NCBI GenBank assembly: GCA_943704425.1
Contig: CALSCP010000883.1
Coordinates: 62,001-126,000 of the forward strand
DNA length: 64,000 nt
Reading direction: 5' to 3'
DNA from: Ministeria vibrans ATCC 50519
Taxonomy: Eukaryota > Opisthokonta > Filasterea
Shown here in pieces: positions 41,722 to 50,906 of the stretch; position 1 is the first letter of the stretch, and each line of letters opens with the position of its first letter. The notes beneath the pieces are model-generated. The model saw only the letters and a list, made by a program, of their open reading frames with translations. It made no database searches and had not been told where the DNA came from. Made by a program: the position numbers and the translations under genes.

Positions 41722-42529
41722 ATCATTCGACTTAATTCTTTCACAAATTGTATAACTTCGGTTATCCTTTGAACTTTCACCTTACGAGGTGACCGTGTGA
41801 CCGTCTCACGACTCACGCCTGGCCGGGCGAGTCTTATTCGTCTATCGCGAAAGCATTTTTTTTAGATTTCAAAGTTTTAATCTTTATGTTTTACCATTTT
41901 TTTTATTCAACTTACTCGTAAGATTGATGTGCGTTCCTCCACCTTTGCTTCTACCATCAGTCACCACTCAACACATCCCCTCCCCTTCCCTTACGTTCAT
42001 TTTTCCTGATTTCTTTTCGTCCTTTTGATAATCATTCGACCGACTTCTCTCACTCCCTTCGCAGTCGTCTCGTCCGCTGAATCGCTCTCCCCAAGTCCCA
42101 ACCAACACCCCCTATCTGTTCATTGCATCTCCAGCCCTTATCGGTCTATATAATCTGGTGTGAGACACAAGACGCACCCGCTAGTGCAGTGAGGACCGNN
42201 NNNNNNAAAACCCCCCTCCCGTCCACGTAACCCTAAAGAGCGTCCTCCTCGCGCCACGCACACTCCCCCCTGCTTCCCACGCGCACCCACCGCTCCCCGA
42301 TGCCCTTTGTCGCCCTGCCCCACCGCGAAATTCCGCTCAAGTTCAACACATTTCTCTCTTATTGTGTCATCGTCAGGCCCACGTCCTCTCTCGCCGCCCC
42401 CACACGCTCTCACACGCTGTGACACATGCATTGCGTCTATCACCTCACCCCTTTGCTGTGTCCTCTCTTGTGCTCATTTGCTTTTGTTTTTTTTTTTTTC
42501 TTTTTCCTTCTTTGTGGTTTTTCTAGACA
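41099..42529. other. 1.4-kb spacer with tRNA-like fragment, poly-T tract and N gap
   Basis: No coding exon is supported. It holds a tRNA-Arg-like 5' half (41611-41650), T-rich runs around 41661-41720 and eight N bases at 42199-42206. From about 42300 the DNA is C/T-rich and ends in TTTTCTAG directly before the next start codon, suggesting a 5' UTR intron of the cystatin gene. Confidence 0.5.
41611..41650 (+). tRNA. tRNA-Arg(ACG)-like 5' half, fragment
   Basis: The segment GGTCGGATGGCCCAATTGGA continues to a CCTGC anticodon-stem strand and a CTACGGT loop. It fits the acceptor 5' strand, D arm (box A) and anticodon loop of a tRNA-Arg with anticodon ACG. The expected GCAGG stem partner and a GGTTCRAATCC T-arm are not found in the following several hundred bases; T-rich sequence starts instead. 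It is therefore a fragment, a tRNA-derived repeat head, or a gene broken by assembly. It is not a complete tRNA as it stands. Confidence 0.4.
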
Positions 42530-43780
42530 ATGCGTTTGTACCTTCTTATCGCTGTCATCGGAGTCGCTGTGAGCGCCGCATCCCTCGGAGGACACTCCAA
42601 ACTTGGAGAGGATGTTCTCAAGAGCCAAGCGGTCCATGCCGCCGCCGAGTTCGCCGTGAGCCAACTCAATGGGCTCGGGCAGGTCTCGTCGAAGCGTCTG
42701 CTCTTCCTGCACGTCGATGCGGGCACGCAACAGCTGGTTTCCGGCATGAAGTACACCCTTACCTTGACCGTGGGCGAGTCGACAACGTGCGCACACTCGG
42801 ACACAAGCAAGCCTGTCGAGGAGTGCTTCTCTGAGGAGTCGTCGCCTGTCAAGCGCCTCTCCGTCACCGTTCTCGTCCAAGCTTGGAAAACGGAGGAGCC
42901 AATGAAGCTTATCGCCAGCGCCATTCTCAGCGAGACGCCCGAAGGCGATGCCAAGCGTCACCACCATCACCCCCACCACGACAAGATGCACCACGACAAG
43001 ATGCATCACGACAAGACGCATCACGAGGAGCACAAGGAGCACATGGAACATCATGGGCACAAGGATCACCACAAGGAACACCATCCCTCAAAGCAGGTGG
43101 AACCGGTGCCATTGACGGCGTCCAAGCCCACCATGGCCGGTGCGGCAACTCCCGTTGACGACGTCACCGAGGCCGACGTGGCCTCGAGCATCCGTGTTGC
43201 CATTGACGCCGTAAACGCACGCAGCAACTCCATGTACCGCCTGACGCTGTCGCGCGTCGTGTCGGCGACCAAGCAGGTCGTGGCCGGCCTCAAGTACACG
43301 TTCACCCTCGAGCTGGGCGAGTCAGCGTGCCGCAACGATCACAGTGCCAAGGAGGACGACGAGTGCCCCCTCACCGCCTCCATGGCGGTCACCACCTACA
43401 CAGTTCAGGTGCTCTCGCAGCCCTGGAAGACACCCAAGTTCACCGTGGTCTCCGTCCTTGACGGCAACCATGCCGTCGCTCCTATGCCCGTCGTGGATCC
43501 CATTCCCCCTCCGGCGCCCGCCCAGTCCGACGACTACCTTGACCGTGCCGAGCACACCCTGCGCAACCTGCCCCTCTGGGCGTACCCTCTCATCGGCATC
43601 GCCGTTGGCTTCCTCATCGTCGTTCTCGTGGCCCTCGTGCGTCGCTGCTGCTGCCCCCCGAAGACCCGCATTGTTCGTCGCACCACCGTCGTTCAGTTGC
43701 CAGGTCAGTCGGACAAGAAGTCCTCGACTCACGCCACTTTCCGTCGTCTGCCCAGCGAGGCTGACTGTGTCAAAGTTTGA
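42530..43780 (+). CDS. Type I membrane protein with two cystatin domains and His-rich linker
   Basis: One exon encodes 416 residues. A signal peptide (MRLYLLIAVIGVAVSAAS) precedes cystatin domain 1 with an amino-terminal GG, the QLVSG inhibitory-loop motif, KYTLTLTVGES and a C-terminal QAW. A ~60-residue linker follows that is dense in His, Lys, Asp and Glu, with repeated HHDKMHHDK units. Cystatin domain 2 has QVVAGLKYTFTLELGES, two Cys-bearing loops and SQPWKT. Then come a Pro-rich stalk and a transmembrane helix (LWAYPLIGIAVGFLIVVLVALV). The short tail has CCC and basic residues. QxVxG plus the W hairpin is what cystatins use to block papain-like cysteine proteases. Inhibition at the surface or in endolysosomes, and metal binding by the His linker, are inferences. 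TTCTAG before the ATG suggests the coding exon follows a 5' UTR intron. Confidence 0.88.
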   Translation: MRLYLLIAVIGVAVSAASLGGHSKLGEDVLKSQAVHAAAEFAVSQLNGLGQVSSKRLLFLHVDAGTQQLVSGMKYTLTLTVGESTTCAHSDTSKPVEECFSEESSPVKRLSVTVLVQAWKTEEPMKLIASAILSETPEGDAKRHHHHPHHDKMHHDKMHHDKTHHEEHKEHMEHHGHKDHHKEHHPSKQVEPVPLTASKPTMAGAATPVDDVTEADVASSIRVAIDAVNARSNSMYRLTLSRVVSATKQVVAGLKYTFTLELGESACRNDHSAKEDDECPLTASMAVTTYTVQVLSQPWKTPKFTVVSVLDGNHAVAPMPVVDPIPPPAPAQSDDYLDRAEHTLRNLPLWAYPLIGIAVGFLIVVLVALVRRCCCPPKTRIVRRTTVVQLPGQSDKKSSTHATFRRLPSEADCVKV

Positions 43781-43796
43781 TTGACAGCAGTAAAAC

Positions 43797-43802
43797 AATA
43801 AA
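43797..43802 (+). terminator. Polyadenylation signal AATAAA of cystatin gene
   Basis: A canonical AATAAA begins 16 bases after the TGA stop of the cystatin gene, followed by AT-rich DNA. Position and sequence fit a 3' end signal. Confidence 0.55.
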
Positions 43803-44007
43803 CAAATAGTATTCATTTAAATCGACGAATCACTTCTTTGTTGATGATTATCAATAGTAAATAAATTTAATAATAATTAGAAGAATACAACCCATTTATT
43901 AATGATACAGTCACCACGCGAATAATAATTAATAAAGTAATAGTCTTGTTTTTCTTTTTTGCTCTGAATAATAACATAATTATAACTCCGCCTGCGCTTT
44001 TTTCCCG

Positions 44008-45204
44008 ATGCTTGCTGTAAGTTGTGGCCATTGGGCGTTACAGGACACGACTATCACCTATTTGGTGGGGCGCGTCGATGGGAAGGAACTTGTGGGACAT
44101 CGCATTGTGGTGGAAGTGTGTGAGACCAATGGAGAATGGCGCGAGTGCGATGAGATTGCGCTGAGTACGAGCGACCCTTGCAGTGCAATTCAACGGTCAC
44201 TGACGGGCCTGAAGAGGAGGACGCGCTATCTTGTGCGAGCAGCACTACAGGAGGAGGCAGACGGAAATCTCGGCGAGTACAGCGAAGCAGTCGAAGCACG
44301 CACAGCACAGGCTCGCGTGGCACGCAGGCCACTGGAGACGGACGACGAGTACGACCAGGCCCGTCGCCGCCACCAGGACTCCTATCTCGAGCGTTTCCTC
44401 GCGATGGTGGCCGAGTTGCGCGCCCAACCGGAAATTGTCGTGTGGCGCTTCCGCGTCTTTCCGCCGCTCGCCGACGACGCCATTGACGAGATCTGTCGCG
44501 AGTTTTACCCGTGCGGAATCCACGAGAGCATTCGCTCCTTCTAGTACGCGATTAAAAGAGGTGGACGTCCGCACTGCTTGTTGGCTAACTCGGCAGGTTG
44601 TTGGTCGTCTCGTAGCAAGCAGACAAATGGTCTGCAGCTGCGCTGGATTCTGCGCAGCGATAATGCATTCGACCCGACCGTTCATGTCGAGGAGACGGCG
44701 GAGCAGGCCCCGAAGAGCGTCGACGAGGTGGACTGGGAGCCAGCGGACATTTACGTGGGCGAAGGGGCCGTGTCAATAGTTCCGCTGCGTGAAATTTTCT
44801 CCCGTGATTGGGGCTTTGGCTTTGACGTTGAGGAAGATCGCAAGTTTGGCGGAAAGACCTTTGTGGAAAGCGACTTTCTAGAGTCGCTGCGCTGCTTTGA
44901 TGGTTTCTACTATTATCATTCGCCAGTGTTTGTGTGTGCCACACAAGAAGCGGATCCGCCCTGCATCAAGGGCGACGACCATGGCGCCGACTTCTCCGCT
45001 GACATGGTCTTTGACTTTCACTCCTATCTCGAGTATGTCCTTGCCTCGTATGCGCTTTGTGGGCGCACCTATTATGCTGTCGGTTGGTTTTCAGGCATGA
45101 ACGGCACTCGTGTGTGCACTTCGCGCGAGTACTGGGCAAAGCGGCCGTATGATCTGCGGGAGATTGTTGACACGAAGGGAAGTGTGGTACCACAATATGA
45201 ATAG
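44008..45204 (+). CDS. Orphan protein with FN3-like N-terminal domain
   Basis: Exons 44008-44543 and 44616-45204 join in phase (TA/C giving Tyr) to 374 residues; the 72-nt intron removes an in-frame TAG. The N-terminal ~105 residues look like a fibronectin type III fold: ITYLVGRVDGKEL, HRIVVEVCE, then LTGLKRRTRYLVRAAL and a closing EAVEART. The middle is charged and helical (DDEYDQARRRHQDSYLERF). The C-terminal half is acidic and aromatic-rich, with no recognised domain. There is no signal peptide or transmembrane helix, so it is probably cytosolic. GTAAGT immediately after MLA looks like a donor, but no usable acceptor keeps a reasonable intron length. Confidence 0.65.
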
Positions 45205-46898
45205 TGTTCTTTGATCTTTTTTATCAATCATTTTTGTTGTAACTTTCTTAAACGCCTATATTTAAAGTCCGTGAACATGTTTGAAGCGAATTAAGTCGCA
45301 CACTTGTCACTTTTTACGTAGTCTTATCGTGTCTGCGGGTGACAAAGAGACACTTAATCACGTCCATACGACGGTTGTTGCCCACACCCTCCAACACACT
45401 CTTTGTCGTGAACGCCACTCGGCACGACGAGGGTGTTGCTGATGAACACTCGGAGAAAATTGATCGTATCTGCCGGTTGACGTTCTCAATAAACAGCAGC
45501 GTCGCGCCCCGACCCGAGGGGAACACGTGACGGCACACGGTCAACCCCCAACTCGACAGGAAGAGGCGTGGAACAACCAGGCGGACGCACTGACCAAACG
45601 GGCTGGCACAGCTCCGCTGGAGCCGGGCATGTTTCCCATTGGCGCGATGATTGTGTCGAGTCGACTGATGATGTACCCGCGATGATGGCGAACGTAAGAT
45701 ATAGTGTACAACATACAAAATACAATTATTACAGGGTACATTTAGCATGGGGCGTAAGATTACAAGCTTGTTCGCTGTCCAGGAGCGGTGGGTCGACGAA
45801 GAAACGAAAAAACGTTTCTCCGACGAAAATCTTGAACGGACGTATTCGATGAGAAGTAGACGCGTAGGAGGAACGGCTCCCTGATCGAGGCCCGCAAGTT
45901 GTGCCACCGTAGTGTGTGTGTGTGTGTTGGACAATGCGCGGAGGTGTGGTCTGCGCGCGGCGGTGTGGGCGCGCAGAGGAGAGGAAAGGATTACGTAAGG
46001 GGCGGGTCGAGCAAACACAGTGAAATGTGTTTCATCATCTCATCATCAGACGAGGCTGTAGGTTGTGGTGGCGTCACCGGTACGAGGTTTATCGTCGTGG
46101 TCGTCGTCGTTGTCGACAGCGAGCCGGCCGGTGATGGTCGAGGAGGCGGAGAGCGAGGGGAAAACTGAAATATGCCTGGAAATCATTCCACACTTGTAAA
46201 TGCGCAGTCCGTAGGCCTCCAAGGCCACCGCCAACCCTAATCTTATTCTCATCGTCTTGTTAAGCTCGAAAGGGAGGTCAACCAGAGGAGGAGAAGTTTT
46301 GCAGAGAAGAAATTAGTGTGACGAGAACTAATCATCAACTCGAAAGATCAAGATCAGAAGTGAACAGGCAGTGCGGAACCGAAGCAAGCGATGGCGTTAT
46401 TGGCGATTGGCAAATGGTCTTCTTTTAAACACGTTGATGTGAAATGATGTCTGGGTTGACCGTGGAGTCACGCTTGGCTTGTCATTGTATAATCTGATGT
46501 TACATAATGAAATTTTACAGTGTGAAAGCACAAAAAACTCTGAAAAATAATAATGGTTATTACTAAAGTAGCCATGTAAGTTAAGAATTAACATTAAATT
46601 AATATTATTTTGGTTATTTATTGCAAAGGCGCACAATAAAATCATCAGAGAATGGTCCAGAACAAAAAAGTGATGTGGAGATTTGAATGATCACAATCAA
46701 ACAGATTAACTGGTGAATAAGTGCGGGCTAAGTGCCCTACGACCTATGTAGGCCTACCTAAATCCCAATGCCTTACTCAGTCATATCTGATATCGGTCCT
46801 AGGCCAATGCCCAAGAGTGAATGAATTCGTTTTATAGTTACAAATAATAATCAGCTATTGACTATTCATTGATCATTCATTCATATTTTCTATTCACT
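45205..46898. other. 1.7-kb spacer; no supported intact gene
   Basis: A minus-strand frame at 46018-45314 is open for 234 codons but its product shows no domain, and it overlaps a plus-strand RNase H-like frame that makes better sense. Another short minus frame at 46252-46046 begins MRIRLGLAVALEAYG, unrecognised. The right part (46300-46890) is AT-rich and featureless. Confidence 0.45.
45464..45682 (+). pseudogene. Retroelement RNase H-like remnant
   Basis: A short open plus-strand frame contains HVTAH followed about 14 residues later by WNNQADALTKRA. His-then-N-x-x-(A/V)-D with this spacing is the C-terminal active-site region of RNase H in reverse-transcribing elements. It is bounded by stops on both sides (TGA at 45461 and 45683). 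No reverse transcriptase, integrase or terminal repeats are visible nearby, so it would be a decayed fragment. The call rests on one motif and is tentative. Confidence 0.4.
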
Positions 46899-47656
46899 AT
46901 GAGCGACTCCTCCCGCCCGATGAAAGAAATCGTGACGGACTTTGCCCGTCGCAACCCTGTACGACCAAGGCAGCCCCTGCACCGCACCCCGTCTCAACAT
47001 TAACACTATCAATTAACACTGTGCCTTGTGTCGTCCGTTTGTCGCAGCAATACACGCTGCGCTTTGTGCTGCACACTCTCACGCTGCTGTGCGTGCCCCT
47101 GTTCCTGCTGACGGGCTCGCGCGCGCTGTACGTGGCCGCCATCGGCATGTCGACGGCTGCGTATCTGACGCAGCTGCTGAGCAAGCACGGGCGGCCGCAG
47201 CTCAGCATGGACTACTGGACACGCATGCAGCTCGACGACAACTTCTTCTGGTTCCAGACGGGCATGCTCTTCCTCCTCATCACCCCCGCCTTCGCCTACA
47301 CCACCCTCTTCATTGTCTTCACGCCCTTCCACGTCGCCGCCGGCCTCAAGAGCATCCTGAAGACTGACCAGATGGCGTCCCTTCAAGCACGTCTGCTGGT
47401 CTACCACCAGGCGACCGTCATGGCTGCCGCCCGCATCACCCTCTTCTTGCCCGTCTTCATGCTCCTCAACGAGTCTATCCTCGTCACGGCTGCCTTTGTC
47501 GCTTCGCTGCGAATCCACTACATTCGCGACCAGGCCTTCAACAGTCAGGTGAACCTCCTGCTCGCCTACCTCCGGCCCTACATTGGCCGCTTCCTGCCTG
47601 CCGCAGCCCCGCCCACACCACCCGATTCGCATCACGCACACTCTCACAGCGAGTGA
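46899..47656 (+). CDS. TMEM33/Pom33-like ER-nuclear envelope membrane protein
   Basis: Exons 46899-46958 and 47048-47656 join in phase to 222 residues. The short first exon gives MSDSSRPMKEIVTDF. The body has hydrophobic segments at residues ~25-60 (FVLHTLTLLCVPLFLL), ~85-115 (FFWFQTGMLFLLITPAFAYTTL) and ~140-175. These are followed by an ASLRIHYIRDQAFNSQ block similar in place and character to the RFLTLRYSSRRNPY block of TMEM33, and an amphipathic LLAYLRPYIGRFL. A Pro/His-rich tail (PPTPPDSHHAHSHSE) ends the protein. TMEM33/Pom33 proteins shape the reticular ER and help place nuclear pores. Overall pattern supports the family, but no single diagnostic motif exists, so confidence is moderate. 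Confidence 0.62.
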
Positions 47657-48201
47657 AGAGAGTCCCCTCCCATGCGTAGCAAGCGGAGTATGATTGTACA
47701 AAGTAAATGAGAGATGACTCATGCAGCTCCATCAAATTGAACATTCGTTTCACCAAACACTTGCGCTATCGCCTGTTTTGTGAGCTTGTGGCCCGATACA
47801 AGTTGTAACACACAATCTTTTGCAGCTTGCAAGGCGTCGAAGAGCTGTCCTTGCATGGTCACCGTGTGCGTGTGTGTTCATTGCGTGTTTACCGTGTGTT
47901 CACTGTGTGTTCACTGTGTCGCTCTTAATGTAGTCTGACGTGTTGAAAGAAGCAAAGAAACATTTGAGAAACATTTGAGCAACATCACTCATACGAGTGA
48001 CGATTGGAAAGTGATGAGTCGACGAGAAAGAGTGACAAGTAACAACTGACAAGTGAGATGTGAGACTGAGTCTGACTGACTACAAGTCATGAGCGCAACT
48101 GTAACAAGTGTGACCATCTCTGTTTATGTGTCTCTTGGCAATGAAAACATGAGGTGATATTATATCAAAATAAATCTACAAGACGTCTTTACGTCTGTAC
48201 A
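47657..48201. other. Convergent 3' spacer
   Basis: This 545-bp spacer lies between the stops of the TMEM33-like and DUF3128 genes. It holds GTGTGTTCACT repeats near 47880-47920, a TGACTCA heptamer at 47715-47721 and a run of GAGTGA/GTGAC words at 47990-48090. I see no gene. Confidence 0.45.
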
Positions 48202-48829
48202 CTACCATAGTCTTTTGTCAGACTCGGACGAGGGCTCTTGATCGGCAGCAGTGGCCGGCACTGCGCGTGCACCTTGCAATAGCACGTCGGCTGCTGGCCC
48301 TGGCCCCGGACTCTCTCTCGGCCGATTCACATTGTCAACATGATCCGTCCACTTGTGAGGTGTCTCTCGTGCTGTCCAAATGAACTCAATGGGATCCTCT
48401 TCGATCTTCTTCTGCGCCTCACGTCTCTTTTCCCAAAAGGCCTGCATTCCACAGACAAAGAAGAAGAAGCAGAAGCAGTGAGAAAGAGATAGAGAGAGAG
48501 AGAGAGAGAGGAGGAAGGAGAAAGAACAAATAGAGAAACGTGTTCGACAATCGGTCAAAGGTCACCTCACGATCCTCTGCGGTGTACATGCGCGTCTGGA
48601 AGCAGGCTGTCATGTCATCCGACTCCCGATCGCACATTTCAGGGTAGCCGTAGATGTAGAAATCCCGAATCTTGGCAGGAAGAGCTGAAAGGGAAAAAGT
48701 CGCATTGGCGGTGGTTTGAGGGCTCTGGGGACACTTACAGATGCATTCAAACCACAGGCGCATGGTCGTGGTGCACTTGGGGACAACGCTCTCCTCGTCG
48801 TCGAGCGGATTCTTCCCGAAGAAGTTCAT
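48202..48829 (-). CDS. DUF3128-family small protein
   Basis: Exons 48829-48739, 48684-48566 and 48441-48202 join in phase to 149 residues. The core carries the DUF3128 pattern: a Cys pair around CTTTMRLWFECI, then IRDFYIYGYPEMCDRESDDMTACFQTRM, then a charged helix (AFWEKRREAQKKIEEDP) and FIWTARETP. The C-terminal ~45 residues are low-complexity Pro/Ala/Ser. Paired Cys in this family can form a CHCH-like disulfide hairpin; animal and fungal members (C22orf39, Emi1) have been tied to mitochondria or signalling, but function is open. There is no signal peptide. The second intron contains a GA/CT repeat (48491-48512). Confidence 0.8.
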
Positions 48830-49053
48830 TATGATTAGAAATTAATGAGTAATGACATTGTTTTTGTGATATTATAGGATTAGTCAACTTTTCGTTCTTA
48901 CGAATAACGAATAGTATCACTTCGATAAATGTGCTGCTCTTTGTTTTGTATAGTTGTATTGGTCTTGTTTTGACATTGAGCACAGCTCTCGATTCTCTAT
49001 TTATTTTTTTCTACTTCAATAAATTCGCAAAATATAACTCAAAATATGTTTGT

Positions 49054-50753
49054 TTACTGACCCAACGGATTGTACACCCAGGGATAGTTTGGGGGACACG
49101 ACTGGCACGTTCCCATGTACACCTCCTCATTGGACGCACTTTCACTGACAGTATAGTGACATGAATTCGGCTGAGCACAGACGGCGGGAGGGGCAGCACC
49201 AGCACATTGCCAGGGAGGGAAGGAGGAGATTGCAGAGAGGGGAGTGGGTGATTGCATCCACGCGAGCACTTGCGACTGCGACACAATGTAGACGGATGGG
49301 TCCGACTGAAGCAGAGTGGTCAGGAAAGAGCGCAGTGTTGGCATATGTGTCGGGTCAGTCAGAAACCTAATGGAAAAGATGGTCACGAATCCATGAGTTG
49401 AGAGGGATAGCACATGATCAGTACAAGATGTATGTACAAACAATTGCCCTACCAAGCAGAATGCATATAAAGCCCAAAGGGTGCATGATTATCATCGTGC
49501 AAATGATAATTATAGTTCAGCAAGTCAAGCAGTGCCGTCTGGTTGAATCCAACACACGCATCAAGCATTGAACACGCCACAGAGCCATCTCGGTGCATCA
49601 GATTAATCATAGGTAGTTCCCATAGACCCTTGTAAGCTTTCCTATATTGGTACACATGATTAATATAATATCGAATCACCGAATGTGAGAGTGAGAGACA
49701 AAATCAGAGTCAGAGACAGAGACAGAGTCAGAGACAGAGACAGAGACAGAGTTTTTGGTGTTGATACTTTGGACATTGGCCAATGTTGCACTCTTGAGGA
49801 GAAGGGAAATCAAGAGTGTAGGGGAAAACTATTGCAGCAAAAAAACTATTTAGTAACACGCCAATCACACTTTAATTTTTGTATCAATACTCGGCGGATT
49901 GGAGTATTTTGAGGTTGTCCATGAATTGTCATAGGAAAAATTGGACGCATGAAGTGACGCAAACTGCTGCTCTGACATCTCCAGAAAAGGTTGACGATAG
50001 CCAATGATTGACTCTACATCCACATTGCCAAAGTGGCTGAGAATGGTGCGTTGACCTGCCAGTTCAGCATTGTCGCGTGAGACATTGAATGTTTCCCAGT
50101 CGGACTCTGCGAGAGGGGGAAAACCGCATTTTGGGGGAGAATCGGAGTATGAATGGTCAATCAAAAGTGACGACAAAGCATGAGCTTTTACTTTATTTAT
50201 ATCTCTCATACCTGGTGTGGCGTGTGTGATAGAATGGTCTGCAATCTCGTGGCGCATGTGACGAAGGTCTTGCACAAGATTGTAGTCAGTGTATTTGTGC
50301 GAGACAAAAAATGTGGCCGAAACGGGGCAGCCATTGGGATTCTTCAGGCCGTCAAACAGTTGCATGTATTCATCGTGGTTCTACCGAGTGAAAAAAAATT
50401 TGTCGTTGAAAAACAATTTAGAAAAGTGAGTGACAAGTGCAAAAGTGTCAATACAAAAATGAGACGAAACATATTCAACACACAAACAAACAAACCTGTT
50501 GGTTCACATCGTCGTCAAAGGTAAGCGTCACCATGCGAGGAATAGCACTGGCTGCCATCGGTCCCGCTGAGCCAAAGCAGCGGCAATCAGGTAAAACACA
50601 ATTTTTGGACGAACATATTTCGTCCAAAACCTAACACGAGAAAAAAGCACGTTAAGACGCCTCAATGGCCTCTAATCTCTTCCTATGTCTTACAGGAAGA
50701 GCGTGTGCTGTCAAACACAACGAAGCAACGAGAAACACCAAAAAAGTTCGCAT
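49054..50753 (-). CDS. Chitin deacetylase (CE4/NodB family), secreted
   Basis: Exons 50753-50694, 50630-50496, 50380-50212, 50106-49869, 49641-49453 and 49366-49054 join in phase to 367 residues. A signal peptide (MRTFLVFLVASLCLTAHA) is followed by a Cys-rich start (EICSSKNCVLPDCRCF) and VTLTFDDDVN, which holds the catalytic/metal Asp pair of NodB motif 1. PNGCPVSATFFVSH comes next, then HSITH (motif 2 metal His pair), GYRQPF (motif 3), GLWELPM and LYMHS (motif 5 His). This is the arrangement of arthropod-type chitin deacetylases, which remove acetyl groups from GlcNAc polymers. No chitin-binding domain is seen. A wall, cyst or prey-digesting role is inference. Intron 4 contains a GAGACA-type repeat. 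The start codon is 153 bp from that of the divergent ALG8 gene. Confidence 0.9.
49685..49752. repeat. GAGACA-type hexamer repeat in intron
   Basis: About eleven imperfect copies of GAGACA/GAGTCA lie inside the fourth intron of the chitin deacetylase gene. Confidence 0.8.
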
Positions 50754-50906
50754 AGAATGAAACTGAAGTGAAGTGAATCTGTCACTCTGACTGAAGTCAT
50801 TGATCTAATCTAATCTCAAGTTTAAGAAAAATTGAAAATTAGCACTTTTTGACTTTTGCCGAAGGCCCTTTGAGGAGGGTGTGTTTTTTTTATCAAGCTT
50901 TGGACA

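Noticed and set aside
44014-44043. GTAAGT just after the start codon of the FN3-like gene
   Set aside because: The only nearby acceptor would make a 27-nt intron, far too short; treated as coding.
45314-46018. 234-codon open frame on the minus strand
   Set aside because: No domain, poor codon pattern in its middle, and it overlaps a plus-strand frame with an RNase H-like motif. Not called as a gene.
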